This document shows positions 1 to 8,182 of a DNA stretch of 19,720 bases, piece by piece. The stretch comes from JBCCEV01 sp039030125 (GTDB lineage Bacteria; Pseudomonadota; Gammaproteobacteria; Ga0077536): NCBI GenBank assembly GCA_039030125.1, contig JBCCEV010000077.1, positions 1-19,720 of the forward strand. Reading direction: 5' to 3'. Under the pieces are notes generated by a model. It made no database searches. It was not told the origin of the DNA and saw nothing but the letters and a program-made list of their open reading frames with translations. Position 1 is the first letter of the stretch. Each line of letters opens with the position of its first letter. Position numbers and translations under genes: made by a program.

Positions 1-360
1 AAGAAATACCAATGGGATGAAATCAAACCGCAGGTCCATCGTGTGACGATGCCTAATGGTCGCAGCGTGATTATTCTCGCCGAAGGTCGTTTGGTTAACC
101 TCGGTTGCGCGACCGGGCACCCCAGCTTTGTGATGTCCAACAGTTTCACCAACCAGGTCATTGCGCAGATTGAGTTGTTCAACAACCCGCAAAACTACCC
201 AGTTGGGGTCTACACAATCCCGAAAATCTTGGACGAGAAAGTCGCACGCCTGCATCTAGAGAAATTGGGCGTGAAATTGGATGAGCTTTCTAAAAACCAA
301 GCGAAGTACCTTGGTGTACCGGCTGCAGGTCCGTTCAAACCGGAGCACTATCGGTACTAA
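1..360 (+). CDS. ahcY: Adenosylhomocysteinase (S-adenosylhomocysteine hydrolase), C-terminal part
   Basis: The 5' end lies outside the window; 119 codons remain in an open frame from base 1. The enzyme reversibly splits S-adenosylhomocysteine into adenosine and homocysteine in the cytosol, as part of the methyl cycle. Family hallmarks are visible: the NLGCATGHPSFVMSNSF stretch that belongs to the catalytic/NAD region, the conserved QIELF segment, and the C-terminal tail GPFKPEHYRY, whose Lys and Tyr are known to reach into the NAD site of the neighbouring subunit. The C-terminus is complete and matches the usual family end exactly. The next gene starts 24 bases downstream on the same strand but is functionally unrelated. 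Identification is very secure. Confidence 0.97.
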   Translation, partial: KKYQWDEIKPQVHRVTMPNGRSVIILAEGRLVNLGCATGHPSFVMSNSFTNQVIAQIELFNNPQNYPVGVYTIPKILDEKVARLHLEKLGVKLDELSKNQAKYLGVPAAGPFKPEHYRY

Positions 361-384
361 CAACACGGTGGCAGGTGGCGAAGG

Positions 385-930
385 TTGCGAGTTTTAAACA
401 GCCCCGAGCGCTACGGTTTAGTCACTAAAGTCTTGCACTGGTCGACAGCGCTATTGATCTTCGGGTTGATAGCGCTGGGCTGGTACATGGTTGATCTCAC
501 TTATTTCGACAAGTGGTACAACGAATCACTGTCCTACCATCGTGCCTTCGGTATTGTGGTGCTGGTACTGGGGATAGTAACCATCGCCTGGCGTCTTTTC
601 TCAGCGTCACCGCACCACCAAGCTAGCTTGTCGCGTTTTGAAGCGATTGCTGCAACGGCAATGCATCACACCTTGTTCCTGCTGATCTTCTTGATACCAA
701 TCTCGGGTTATTTGATTTCTACCTCGGCGGGTAAATCAGTTGATATGTTTGGCTGGTTTGCACTACCGGCGGTAGCGAAAATTCCAGATGACGTGCGTGA
801 TTGGGCAATTGAATTGCACTACTACTGCGGCTATGGGGTTGGCGCTTTGGCCGCATTTCATGCGGCCGCCGCGCTGAAGCATCAGTTCATCGACAAGGAT
901 GGAACCCTTGGCAGAATGATTTGGAAGTGA
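385..930 (+). CDS. Cytochrome b561 family di-haem membrane protein
   Basis: A 181-residue integral membrane protein of the bacterial CybB/YceJ-type cytochrome b561 family, which carries electrons between the quinone pool and haem b in the inner membrane. Four hydrophobic helices are visible at about residues 17-37, 52-70, 92-113 and 143-164. Candidate haem ligands are His18 (in VLHW), His52 (SYHRAFG), His145 (ELHYY) and His159 (AFHAAAALKH), the last within the typical HAAAALxHxF signature. The C-terminal DGTLGRMIWK resembles the DNTLLRM end of E. coli CybB. The start codon is TTG with AGGTGG six bases upstream (373-378). The neighbour yceI encodes a periplasmic protein often paired with b561, but here it is on the opposite strand, three bases away tail to tail. 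Confidence 0.92.
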   Translation: MRVLNSPERYGLVTKVLHWSTALLIFGLIALGWYMVDLTYFDKWYNESLSYHRAFGIVVLVLGIVTIAWRLFSASPHHQASLSRFEAIAATAMHHTLFLLIFLIPISGYLISTSAGKSVDMFGWFALPAVAKIPDDVRDWAIELHYYCGYGVGALAAFHAAAALKHQFIDKDGTLGRMIWK

Positions 931-933
931 GAG

Positions 934-1500
934 CTATTGGCGGATGCCTTCGATAAACAAACTGAAGTCCATGACTTCAGCCGCCGGACCCAGATTGTAG
1001 GATATTCCGAAATCCGCGCGCTTGAGTTGCGTGGTGGCTTCGAAACCGGCGCGATATCCACCCCACGGATCATCGCCTTCCCCCAGCACTTTCACATCTA
1101 AGGTGATCGGTTTTGTTACACCGTGCAGCGTCAGTTCACCCTCAAGTTGACCACCGCTTGCGTCGCCTGAGAACTTCGTGCTTTTGAAAGCGGCCTGTGG
1201 GAATTTTTCGACATCCAAAAAGTCCTCGCCGCGTAAGTGTTTGTCACGTTCGGCCCAGTTGGTATCGATGCTCGCGGGATCGATCATCAATTCGATCGAC
1301 GAGCCCGTTGGATCGCCCTTATCCCAAGTGAAGGTTCCTTCAAACTGGTTGAAGCGGCCGACCATGGTGCTGATCCCAAGATGCGAAATCCTGAATTCAA
1401 TAGAAGCATGGCTGAGGTCAATTTTGTAATTGGCAGCGGCGACATTCGTACCGAAGCCGACCAAAAGCCCAAAAACAATAGAATTCCAAACAAATTTCAT
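934..1500 (-). CDS. yceI: YceI family periplasmic isoprenoid/polyprenyl-binding protein
   Basis: A 188-residue exported protein with an N-terminal signal peptide (charged MK, hydrophobic core, likely cleavage after NVAAA). The mature part shows the YceI lipocalin-like barrel pattern: YKIDLSHASIEFRISHLG near the start, the GRFNQFEGTFTWD segment, SIDTNWAERDKHLRGEDFLD, FKSTKF, the GELTLHGVTKPITLDV strand and a GFEATTQLKRADFGI end. Known members bind long isoprenoids such as quinones in the periplasm; the exact ligand here is unknown. The ATG at 1500 was chosen because it begins the signal peptide and has AGGGAGA upstream; an in-frame start further upstream (1587) would add a non-conserved 29-residue extension. 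Pairing with cytochrome b561 is a known association, though normally in one operon. Confidence 0.93.
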   Translation of the reverse strand: MKFVWNSIVFGLLVGFGTNVAAANYKIDLSHASIEFRISHLGISTMVGRFNQFEGTFTWDKGDPTGSSIELMIDPASIDTNWAERDKHLRGEDFLDVEKFPQAAFKSTKFSGDASGGQLEGELTLHGVTKPITLDVKVLGEGDDPWGGYRAGFEATTQLKRADFGISYNLGPAAEVMDFSLFIEGIRQ

Positions 1501-1601
1501 TAATCGTATCTCCCTTGGTTTGTTTGGGTAGGTGTTTAAGTAACTCCGACTATCAAGGAGACCGGGCGAAGTTGCAAATGTTCCCATTGCCGGTTCAAAG
1601 G

Positions 1602-1630
1602 TTCATCACATGCTGGGCGGCGGTTATACT
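1602..1630 (+). promoter_or_regulatory. Possible sigma-70 promoter for cysS
   Basis: TATACT at 1625-1630 matches five of six bases of the -10 consensus. A weak -35 (TTCATC, 1602-1607) sits 17 bases upstream. A transcript from here would start around 1637, which would exclude the ATG at 1610 and favour the TTG at 1661 as the cysS start. The rest of the 160-base gap between yceI and cysS shows nothing else clear. This is a consensus match only. Confidence 0.3.
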
Positions 1631-1660
1631 GCGCGCGGCATCGCCGCGGCCGGATTATCC

Positions 1661-3031
1661 TTGTCTTTTACGCTCTACAATTCCTATACCCGCGAAAAGC
1701 AGCGCTTTGAACCCCTCGATGAGAAACGGGTAACGCTCTATGCCTGTGGGCCAACGGTGTATAACCCGCCGCACATCGGCAATGCCCGCGCAGCGGTGGT
1801 TTACGATCTGCTTTACCGGGTGCTAATGCGACACTATGACAACGTTGTCTACGTGCGAAACATTACCGATGTCGATGACAAAATAAACGCTGCGGCGGCT
1901 GCAGCGGGGGTTCCGATCAGCGAGATCACTGATCGCTACACGGCCGTCTATCACGCCGATGTCGAGGCATTATGCGTGTTGCCGCCGGTGGTCGAGCCGC
2001 GGGCGACAGACCACATTGAAGAAATGGTGGAGATGATTCGAACCCTCATCGACGGCGGTTTTGCCTATGCCGCCGAGGGGCATGTGCTCTTCCATGTGCC
2101 GAGTTTTGCGGCCTACGGAAAGCTATCTGGGCGGAGTCGCGAAGATTTGATTGCAGGCGCACGGGTCGAGGTTGCGCCGTTTAAACGCGATCCGGGCGAC
2201 TTCGTGTTGTGGAAACCCAGTACCGACGGGCAACCCGGCTGGGCCAGTCCTTGGGGCTTCGGGCGACCTGGATGGCATTTGGAATGCTCGGCGATGAGCA
2301 AGAAACATCTTGGGAACACGATCGATATTCATGGCGGTGGCAATGATCTCAAGTTTCCCCATCACGAAAATGAAATTGCGCAAAGCGTTTGCGCACACGA
2401 TGGGCAAGCATTCGTGCGCTATTGGGTCCACAACGGTTTCGTCGAAATAGACAGCGAAAAGATGTCGAAATCAATCGGCAACGTGCTGTTGGTCAGAGAC
2501 TTACTCAAGGACTTCCCCGGCGAGGCGATCCGCTTAGCACTGATTAAGACGCGTTACCGCGAGCCCCTGAACTGGAATGATGCGATCGTGAGTGACGCGA
2601 AATCGCAGCTCGATCGTATCTATGGAGCACTTGAGCGACTGGAGCATGTTGGCGCCACCGATGTGGGCGCTCATCCGAGCTTCAACGCGGCAATGGATGA
2701 CGATTTAAACAGCCCGCTGGCAATCACGCACTTAATGGAGGCGGTTGCGGATGCGAATCGCAGTACAAATCCAGACGAGCAAGCGCTTCTCAAGGGGCAA
2801 ATCTTGGCCTCGGGCAGGGAGTTAGGCTTGCTGACGATGGCGCCCTCCGAGTGGTTCCGCGGGCAAAAACAAGACCTTGATATCGACAAGATTGAGTCTT
2901 TAATCGCCAAACGCGCGGCAGCACGGAAGGCCAAGGATTGGAGCGAGGCGGATCGGGTGCGCGATGAACTTGCCGCCTTGGGAGTGACCATAAAGGACAC
3001 CAGCGAGGGCACCGAATGGCGTGCGGAGTAG
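1661..3031 (+). CDS. cysS: Cysteinyl-tRNA synthetase
   Basis: Charges tRNA-Cys with cysteine in the cytosol. It is a class I synthetase of 456 residues, the normal length. The N-terminal LYNSYTREKQRFEPL, the zinc-ligand YACGPTVYN, the HIGH-type motif HIGN at residues 38-41, DVDDKI, GWHLECSAM and FPHHENEIAQS (further zinc ligands), and KMSKS at residues 267-271 are all present. The C-terminal AARKAKDWSEADRVRDEL helix is typical of the family. The TTG at 1661 gives the family-like N-terminus; an ATG at 1610 with AAAGG upstream would add 17 residues without family support and is the main alternative. The gene runs into sufE with overlap or near contact, so the two are probably co-transcribed. 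Confidence 0.96.
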   Translation: MSFTLYNSYTREKQRFEPLDEKRVTLYACGPTVYNPPHIGNARAAVVYDLLYRVLMRHYDNVVYVRNITDVDDKINAAAAAAGVPISEITDRYTAVYHADVEALCVLPPVVEPRATDHIEEMVEMIRTLIDGGFAYAAEGHVLFHVPSFAAYGKLSGRSREDLIAGARVEVAPFKRDPGDFVLWKPSTDGQPGWASPWGFGRPGWHLECSAMSKKHLGNTIDIHGGGNDLKFPHHENEIAQSVCAHDGQAFVRYWVHNGFVEIDSEKMSKSIGNVLLVRDLLKDFPGEAIRLALIKTRYREPLNWNDAIVSDAKSQLDRIYGALERLEHVGATDVGAHPSFNAAMDDDLNSPLAITHLMEAVADANRSTNPDEQALLKGQILASGRELGLLTMAPSEWFRGQKQDLDIDKIESLIAKRAAARKAKDWSEADRVRDELAALGVTIKDTSEGTEWRAE

Positions 3032-3035
3032 AGAT

Positions 3036-3482
3036 TTGAACGATAAAAAACTTGAGCCCTCTCAAGAGATCCTTGATGCACAATCGGAGCTCATTGCGAG
3101 CTTCCAGTTCTTTGAGGATTGGACCGATCGCTACCAGTACATCATTGATCTGGGGCGCCAGGCGGAGCCGTTTCCGGAGGCGCAAAAGACCGAGGAAAAC
3201 CGCCTGCACGGCTGCCAATCGCAGGTTTGGATGGTGATCGAAAAACGAGGGGATCGTTTGCATTACGAAGCGACGAGTGATTCGTCGATTGTGCAGGGAC
3301 TGATTTCGATACTGCTCCAGATTTATTCCGACCGGCGTCCGGCAGACATTCTAGCGACGCCGCCCGACTTCATCGGCGAGATTCAACTGGCCGAACACCT
3401 ATCGCCCACCCGCAGTAACGGTTTACATGCGATGGTTCAGCAGATAAGGCAGTTCGCCGTCGAAGCGATGGTTTCCGCCTGA
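3036..3482 (+). CDS. sufE: SufE-type sulfur acceptor / cysteine desulfurization protein
   Basis: A 148-residue SufE family protein. SufE accepts the persulfide sulfur released from cysteine by SufS and passes it to the Fe-S cluster assembly scaffold in the cytosol. The catalytic-loop motif HGCQSQVW is present, with the acceptor cysteine at about residue 60; FQFFEDWTDRYQYIIDLG and the C-terminal SPTRSNGLHAMVQQI helix are also family-like. The TTG at 3036 was preferred because GGAG (3025-3028) lies seven bases upstream; the alternative GTG at 3021 overlaps the end of cysS by 11 bases and has no clear ribosome site. No sufS or other suf gene is visible nearby, so the desulfurase partner must be encoded elsewhere. 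Confidence 0.93.
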   Translation: MNDKKLEPSQEILDAQSELIASFQFFEDWTDRYQYIIDLGRQAEPFPEAQKTEENRLHGCQSQVWMVIEKRGDRLHYEATSDSSIVQGLISILLQIYSDRRPADILATPPDFIGEIQLAEHLSPTRSNGLHAMVQQIRQFAVEAMVSA

Positions 3483-3538
3483 AAGCTGCCGCGCTGAGCG
3501 GTCCTTCTTGTCGCTCAAAAACTTGTGGCAATCCCGGC

Positions 3539-3558
3539 CAGCGCGCCGACACGCGCTG
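3539..3558. terminator. GC-rich hairpin between convergent sufE and HD-GYP genes
   Basis: A perfect 7-base stem (CAGCGCG at 3539-3545, CGCGCTG at 3552-3558) with a 6-base loop lies in the 90-base gap between two genes that point at each other. It has no T run on either side, so it is not a classical intrinsic terminator, but its position suits a bidirectional transcript end. It is the only convergent junction in the window with room for such a structure. Confidence 0.3.
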
Positions 3559-3572
3559 ATGGGCAAGGGAAG

Positions 3573-4808
3573 CTAAGAGTCCTTCAACTGTTCCCAGATT
3601 GCCTCGAACTTTCTGTGATTGTCTTTAAAGACCTGAATCAGCGACGGGTCAAAATGCTCCATCGGATCGATGCGGTCGTCACCCTTGGTGATTATTTTGA
3701 TGGTCTTGGCGTGACTGAACGAGGGTTTGTAAGGCCGCTCAGAGCGGAGCGCGTCGTAGATGTCGGCGATCTGTACGATCCGAGCGGAGAGGGGAATGTT
3801 ATCGCCAGCAACGTTATATGGATATCCTGTACCGTCCCACTTTTCATGATGATTAAGCGCGATTTCGGCACCCATCGCCAAACGCGGTGAGTCTTTGAGG
3901 ATTTGAAACCCGTACAAGGTATGGTTATCCATCTCCGCCCGCTCGGCAGTATCAAGGGGACCTTTTTTCTTGAGCACCGCCGAATCGACGCTCATCTTCC
4001 CGACGTCGTGCAATTGGGCCGAGTAGCGCAATTCATCACACCAGGGATCTGGCATGTCTATGAGTTTGGCAAGCAGATAGCTGTACTCGTTCACCCGCAC
4101 AATATGGTTGCCGGTCTCTTCGTCGTGAATCTCGGCCGCGCGCGCGAGTAATTCAACCGAGATTTGGAAGGCTTCTTCAGTTTCTTCTTGCAGGCTGGTG
4201 ATCTGGGCACGTTGCTCGTTGAGCTGGCGGTTCCGCGCGGTTAGGGTGCGATTTTTCGCTTTGATCTGCTCCAGCATCTCGGCTCGCTCGATGCTGTGGC
4301 CAACAACTCTCGCGATTGGCGCCACCAGTTGCTCCACTTCAGGTTCGAACGGCACGGGCTTTTTGCGGCCCTTGGGGCAGCAATTAATGAGTTGGACGAC
4401 CCCTATCACCTCGTTCTGAAAGTTCTTGAGGGGGAAGCAGAACATCGAGCGCGTTTTGTAATTCGGCAGTTCGTAGGCTGGGTCGAAGCGAAAGGGGCTG
4501 CGCTTTGGGATCTCGTAGACGTCGTCAATCAGAACCGTGCGGCCTTTATCGGCGACATGCCCTGCGATAGTGCCAGTACCGATGGGCACGATGAAATCGG
4601 CGCGTTTAACTTTGACGCGATCGTTTTGTACGCTCGCCGGTTCGAGCCAGCGTTTTTTGCCCTTCTTGCGGGCGATAAAAATTGTTCCTGCTTCCGCTTT
4701 AGTCATTAACCGACTTTTGCGCAGGACCTTATCGAGCAGCTCACCGACCGAGCGGTTCTTCTGCCCCTCAACAAATTGTAAGAACTCGAGAACCTGGTCA
4801 GAACTCAC
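3573..4808 (-). CDS. GAF and HD-GYP domain protein, probable cyclic-di-GMP phosphodiesterase
   Basis: About 411 residues if it starts at the GTG at 4808. An N-terminal GAF sensor domain (about residues 15-175: AGTIFIA, GTIAGHVA, FPLKN, VIGVVQLIN) is followed by a coiled-coil linker (about 177-215) and an HD-GYP domain. Metal and catalytic residues are intact: ETGNHIVRV, LHDVGKM (His-Asp about 267-268), DNH, NHHEKWDGTGYP with the GYP triplet about 328-330, and ARIVQIADIYDAL. HD-GYP enzymes degrade c-di-GMP to pGpG or GMP; the GAF ligand is unknown. No transmembrane segment is seen, so it is cytosolic. The start is uncertain: the frame is open to a TTG at 4910, adding 34 basic, non-domain residues; the GTG at 4808 has a G-rich stretch just upstream. 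It is transcribed divergently from ileS. Confidence 0.9.
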   Translation of the reverse strand: MSSDQVLEFLQFVEGQKNRSVGELLDKVLRKSRLMTKAEAGTIFIARKKGKKRWLEPASVQNDRVKVKRADFIVPIGTGTIAGHVADKGRTVLIDDVYEIPKRSPFRFDPAYELPNYKTRSMFCFPLKNFQNEVIGVVQLINCCPKGRKKPVPFEPEVEQLVAPIARVVGHSIERAEMLEQIKAKNRTLTARNRQLNEQRAQITSLQEETEEAFQISVELLARAAEIHDEETGNHIVRVNEYSYLLAKLIDMPDPWCDELRYSAQLHDVGKMSVDSAVLKKKGPLDTAERAEMDNHTLYGFQILKDSPRLAMGAEIALNHHEKWDGTGYPYNVAGDNIPLSARIVQIADIYDALRSERPYKPSFSHAKTIKIITKGDDRIDPMEHFDPSLIQVFKDNHRKFEAIWEQLKDS

Positions 4809-4978
4809 AAAAACCCCCGAGGTCGTTGCCAGGTCATTCAACGATAGCACAAAGTTTCGCCGGGTCAGTGTCAAAAGTCGTGTCAGGCGAGAAACTGTGA
4901 TCGGGCGCAAGTTTTGTACATCCGGTATACTCCCTTCGACCGATTTTTTTGAGTTCTACATCCCTTCCTGCTTCCTCA

Positions 4979-7900
4979 ATGACCGCGGGCTTTACTGAAA
5001 TTAAGTCGCTCGATCTCCCGCGAATGGAGCTCGAGATATTGCGCTGCTGGCAAGCTGAAGATACGTTTGCCGCCTGTGTGGAAAATCGCGAAGGCGCCCC
5101 GACCTTCACCTTTTACGAGGGCCCACCGACCGCCAACGGCCGGCCCGGAATTCATCATGTTTTGGGCCGCACCATTAAAGACGTTTTTTGCCGTTTCCAA
5201 ACGCTGATTGGCAAGCGCGTCGAACGTAAAGCAGGTTGGGATACTCACGGACTTCCGGTCGAGATTGAAGTTGAGAAAAGTCTTGGGCTCGATGGTCGGG
5301 AACAGGTCGAAGAGTATGGGATCGCGGCTTTCAATCAGGCTTGCAAGGACAGTGTTTCAAAGTACAAGAAAGACTGGGATGACCTAACGGAACGGATCGG
5401 CTACTGGGTTGACCTCACTAACCCCTATGTCACTTTCCACAATGAATACATTGAATCCGCCTGGTGGCTGATCAAGCAGATCCATGAACGCGATTTGCTT
5501 TACAAAGGTCACAAGATTCAGTGGTATAGCCCAGGCAGTGGCACTGTCTTGTCTTCTCATGAGGTCAGCCTGGGATACCAGGAAGTCAGTGACCCAAGCG
5601 TATACGTGCGCTTCCGCTCCGCTGTCCACAGCGACCTCTCGTTCGTCGCCTGGACGACCACGCCCTGGACCTTGATTTCCAATGTTGGCGTGGTGGTTGG
5701 CGACGATATCAATTACGCCACAGTCAAACTCGACGGTGAACGCTTGGTCATTGCTGAGGCGCGGTTGTCGGTGTTGGACGGCGACTACGAAGTACTCGAG
5801 ATCCGCAAGGGCAGAGAATGGCTGGGCGAGCGCTACCATCCTCTGTTTAAGGTGGACGGGGCCGATTACAACGACGCCTGCTGGCAAATCTATTCCGCTG
5901 ACTATGTCAGCGTCGATGACGGCAGCGGCATGGTGCACATCGCGCCGGCTTTTGGCGCCGAAGACTACGAGGTTGGCAAACGTTGCGGTTTGCCCATGAT
6001 CAACCCCATGGGGTCGGATGGGGTCTTTAAAGCCTCGGCGCCCCTGGTAGGCGGTCAGTGGTTTAAAGATGCCGATCGACTGGTGGTGCGAGACTTAAAA
6101 GACCGCGGTTTGCTCTACAAGCGCTTAGAGTACCTTCACAACTATCCGCACGATTGGCGCAAAGGCACACCTTTGATGAGCTATCCGGTGGAGAGTTGGT
6201 TTATTAAAACGACGGCGATAAAAGATCGCCTAGTAGCGCTCAACGACACGATCAATTGGTATCCCCCGTCGATACGCCAAGGCCGTTTTGGCAACTGGCT
6301 CGAGAACAACGTTGATTGGGCGCTGAGCCGTAAGCGCTACTGGGGTACGCCGCTACCGATTTGGGTTTCCGATGCACCCGGCTCCGAATATTACGAGGTG
6401 ATTGGCTCGATCGCTGAACTCAAAGAGAAATGCGACCAGGAGATACCAGATGATGGCAGCCTGGATCTGCATCGCCCATTTGTCGATGAACTGACTTGGC
6501 CGGCGCCTGACGGCGGTACGATGCGCCGGGTCCTGGACGTCCTGGATGTGTGGTTTGATTCAGGTGCGATGCCATTCGCGCAATGGCACGCGCCGTTTGA
6601 AAATCAAGACGTATTCGAGCGAAATTTCCCGGCTGATTTCATCTGCGAAGGTGTCGATCAAACGCGCGGCTGGTTTTACACATTGCATGCGATCGCGGCG
6701 CTGGTGAAGGACAGCATCTCTTTCAAAAACGTTGTTGTTAATGGGCTCATCCTGGACGAGAAGGGTGAGAAGATGTCGAAATCCAAAGGTAACACCGTTG
6801 ATCCGTTTGCGACTGTTGAGAAACACGGTGCGGATGTTGTTCGGTGGTACATGATGAGTAATTCGCCGCCTTGGGACAGCATGAAATTCGCGGAACGTGG
6901 CTTGGTCGAAACCCGCGGCAAGTTTTTCGGCACGCTAGAGAATGTTTACCGATTCATGTCCAGTTACGCCAATATCGACGGCTTCGACACTGCCGCTGCG
7001 GTCGTTCCGTTTGCTGAGCGGCCCGAATTGGATCGTTGGATCATCAGTCGGCTGAACACCACGATGCGCGCGGTCCATGACGCCTTCGCAGGGTACGACG
7101 CAACAAGCGCGGCTAGAGCGATTGAGCAATTCGTCGAAGAGCTTTCGAATTGGTACTTACGCCGTTCGCGCCCTCGATTTTGGGCGGCCAAAAAGGCCGA
7201 CGATGTTTCTGAGCAAAGCAAATTGGCGGCCTATCAAAGTACCTACGAATGCCTGCATGCCGTGGCCATAGCGATGAGCCCAATTGCGCCATTTTTCAGC
7301 GATTGGCTGTATCGCAATTTGGATATCGAAAGAACGCGAGGTTCTGTCCATCTCGCGAATTTCCCAACCATCGACGAGGGGGTGATCGATCGTCGGCTCG
7401 AAGAGCGTATGGATACCGCGCGGCGAGTTGTTCAGCTCGTATTGCTACTTCGCAATCGCACGCAAATCAACGTGCGCCAGCCATTGTCACGACTGCTGTT
7501 AGTGGTCGGCAATGATCTGCGAGAAGAAGTGGTATCGCAGGTGGCCGAGATAATTCTCGATGAAGTAAACGTTCAGCAAATTGAGTACATCGAGGATTCG
7601 AGCGCGATTGTGCGGCGGTCAGCGAAAGCCGATTTCAAACTGCTGGGTAAGAAGCTCGGCAAGCAAATGAAAGAGGCGGCGGCGTTGATTGCGGCGATGA
7701 GCGAAACCGAGATTAGCAACTTGCTTGCTAGTGGGACTCATCGTTTGACGCTGAGCGCGGGCGACGTCGAGATAAGCGCCGAGGAGGTCCAAATTTTAAG
7801 CGAGGAAATCGGCGATTGGTCGGTGGCACAAGATGGCGAGATAACCGTCGCGCTAGACACCCAAATCGATGCGGAGCTTAAAAGCGCTGGTTACGCGCGC

Positions 7901-8143
7901 GAATACGTCAATCGTGTTCAAAACATGCGTAAAACGGCCGATTTGGAACTCACCGACCGCATCAAGGTCGAGTATCAAACGAACCAGGAGTTGGCCAGTG
8001 CGATCACTGCTCAACAGCGGTATATCATGGGCGAGACGCTAGCGGTGGAATTTGTCGGGAAAGATGACCCCGCGGGACAATTTGTCGAAGAGCATGAAAT
8101 CGACGGGCATAACGTCACTATTGCAATTGAAGTCCAGCGCTAG
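4979..8143 (+). CDS. ileS: Isoleucyl-tRNA synthetase, type 2 (eukaryote-like), with swapped HIGH motif
   Basis: A 1054-residue class I synthetase that charges tRNA-Ile. The N-terminal FTEIKSLDLPRMELEILRCW, the YEGPPTANGRP segment, AGWDTHGLPVE and the long C-terminal region place it in the IleRS2 (eukaryote-like) clade rather than the standard proteobacterial type. The editing domain is present with the Thr-rich TTTPWTL (residues 226-232) and HIAPAFGAEDY carrying the conserved Asp. KMSKS is at residues 598-602. The class I HIGH signature is replaced by GIHH (residues 57-60, bases 5147-5158), that is with first and third residues exchanged. ATG at 4979 begins the family-like N-terminus; a TTG at 4949 adds ten unlikely residues. 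No clear ribosome site is visible before this ATG. It is not followed by lspA as in many proteobacteria. Confidence 0.96.
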   Translation: MTAGFTEIKSLDLPRMELEILRCWQAEDTFAACVENREGAPTFTFYEGPPTANGRPGIHHVLGRTIKDVFCRFQTLIGKRVERKAGWDTHGLPVEIEVEKSLGLDGREQVEEYGIAAFNQACKDSVSKYKKDWDDLTERIGYWVDLTNPYVTFHNEYIESAWWLIKQIHERDLLYKGHKIQWYSPGSGTVLSSHEVSLGYQEVSDPSVYVRFRSAVHSDLSFVAWTTTPWTLISNVGVVVGDDINYATVKLDGERLVIAEARLSVLDGDYEVLEIRKGREWLGERYHPLFKVDGADYNDACWQIYSADYVSVDDGSGMVHIAPAFGAEDYEVGKRCGLPMINPMGSDGVFKASAPLVGGQWFKDADRLVVRDLKDRGLLYKRLEYLHNYPHDWRKGTPLMSYPVESWFIKTTAIKDRLVALNDTINWYPPSIRQGRFGNWLENNVDWALSRKRYWGTPLPIWVSDAPGSEYYEVIGSIAELKEKCDQEIPDDGSLDLHRPFVDELTWPAPDGGTMRRVLDVLDVWFDSGAMPFAQWHAPFENQDVFERNFPADFICEGVDQTRGWFYTLHAIAALVKDSISFKNVVVNGLILDEKGEKMSKSKGNTVDPFATVEKHGADVVRWYMMSNSPPWDSMKFAERGLVETRGKFFGTLENVYRFMSSYANIDGFDTAAAVVPFAERPELDRWIISRLNTTMRAVHDAFAGYDATSAARAIEQFVEELSNWYLRRSRPRFWAAKKADDVSEQSKLAAYQSTYECLHAVAIAMSPIAPFFSDWLYRNLDIERTRGSVHLANFPTIDEGVIDRRLEERMDTARRVVQLVLLLRNRTQINVRQPLSRLLLVVGNDLREEVVSQVAEIILDEVNVQQIEYIEDSSAIVRRSAKADFKLLGKKLGKQMKEAAALIAAMSETEISNLLASGTHRLTLSAGDVEISAEEVQILSEEIGDWSVAQDGEITVALDTQIDAELKSAGYAREYVNRVQNMRKTADLELTDRIKVEYQTNQELASAITAQQRYIMGETLAVEFVGKDDPAGQFVEEHEIDGHNVTIAIEVQR

Positions 8144-8182
8144 CGCCGCTTGCTGTTACTCGGAGCACTTTAGGGGCCGCCA

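Noticed and set aside
3505..3530. TGAGCG...CGCTCA stem after sufE
   Set aside because: It is followed by A rather than T on the plus strand and has an 11-base loop; not a convincing terminator.
4843..4874. TTGACA on the minus strand as -35 for the HD-GYP gene
   Set aside because: The nearest -10-like TGCTAT is 20 bases away, too far for a normal sigma-70 promoter.
4926..4931. TATACT as a -10 box for ileS
   Set aside because: The -10 match is good but no acceptable -35 exists at 16-18 bases upstream, so it was not listed as a promoter.
4923..4950. CGGT...ACCG followed by seven T on the plus strand before ileS, resembling a terminator or attenuator
   Set aside because: The stem is only four base pairs, and no plus-strand gene lies upstream for it to terminate; T-box or leader-peptide features were not found.
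4834..5248. Minus-strand open frames across the ileS start
   Set aside because: They overlap the conserved N-terminus of ileS and show no family features.
5384..5938. Long open frame on the minus strand inside ileS
   Set aside because: It is fully antisense to a conserved synthetase, and its translation shows no recognisable domain; a shadow frame.
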